A stretch of 5,501 nt of DNA from a bacterium (GTDB taxonomy: Bacteria > Chlamydiota > Chlamydiia > Chlamydiales > 2-12-FULL-49-11), in contig JAHZKV010000110.1 of assembly GCA_022600215.1 (NCBI GenBank), forward strand, positions 1-5,501, written 5' to 3'. Shown piece by piece: positions 5,438 through 5,501 of the stretch (position 1 is the stretch's first letter; each line of letters begins with the position of its first letter). A program made the translations under genes and the position numbers. The notes below the pieces were generated by a model. The model did no database searches, was not told the origin of the DNA, and saw nothing but the letters and a program-made list of their open reading frames with translations.

Positions 5438-5501
5438 ATGAGCGAAAAAAAATCTAACACTAATCTTTTCTCTAAGAATCGGTTGGAAGAGGAAAAACCT
5501 C
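5438..5501 (+). CDS. 5' end of an unrecognised gene, cut by the window edge
   Basis: ATG at 5438 opens 21 codons without a stop to the right edge (MSEKKSNTNLFSKNRLEEEK, then Pro). The N-terminus is strongly polar and charged, with no signal peptide. No clear Shine-Dalgarno is seen before it, but a good promoter lies about 36 bases upstream, and the lysine-rich start is typical of real genes. Too little is visible to assign a family. Confidence 0.45.
   Translation, partial: MSEKKSNTNLFSKNRLEEEKP

Overview
The window is a menaquinone (vitamin K2) biosynthesis locus from a bacterium with AT-rich DNA. Four plus-strand genes are recognisable end to end: menB (naphthoate synthase), menA (prenyltransferase), menC (O-succinylbenzoate synthase) and menE (O-succinylbenzoate-CoA ligase). 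A convergent minus-strand hotdog-fold thioesterase lies downstream and is a good candidate for the DHNA-CoA hydrolase step. A single window does not fix the organism. The AT-rich DNA, sigma70-type promoters, E. coli-like bicarbonate-type MenB and compact MenC/MenE suggest a Gram-negative, perhaps chlamydia-like (environmental Chlamydiota), organism; this is an impression and not a demonstration.

Layout. Bases 1-866 hold a minus-strand gene that runs off the left edge. It encodes an unrecognised protein with about three membrane segments. Bases 867-1010 are a divergent control region with a good promoter and Shine-Dalgarno sequence for menB. menB (1011-1844) and menA (1852-2766) are 7 bases apart and form one unit. 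Bases 2767-2984 hold no convincing gene; most of this stretch looks like a decayed or repeat-derived fragment, and it ends in a near-consensus promoter for menC. menC (2985-3827) and menE (3824-4888) overlap by 4 bases. The thioesterase (4851-5243, minus) overlaps the menE 3' end by 38 bases. Bases 5244-5437 are a second divergent intergenic region with a good plus-strand promoter, followed by what looks like the first 21 codons of another gene (5438 onward).

How the genes work together. MenC makes O-succinylbenzoate, MenE activates it to the CoA thioester, MenB closes the ring to DHNA-CoA, a thioesterase releases DHNA, and MenA prenylates DHNA at the membrane. The window therefore covers the second half of the classical pathway; menF, menD, menH and the final methyltransferase are not here. 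The oddest feature is MenE. It ends before the C-terminal motif carrying the adenylation lysine, its P-loop is atypical, and its end is fused by overlap to the convergent thioesterase gene.
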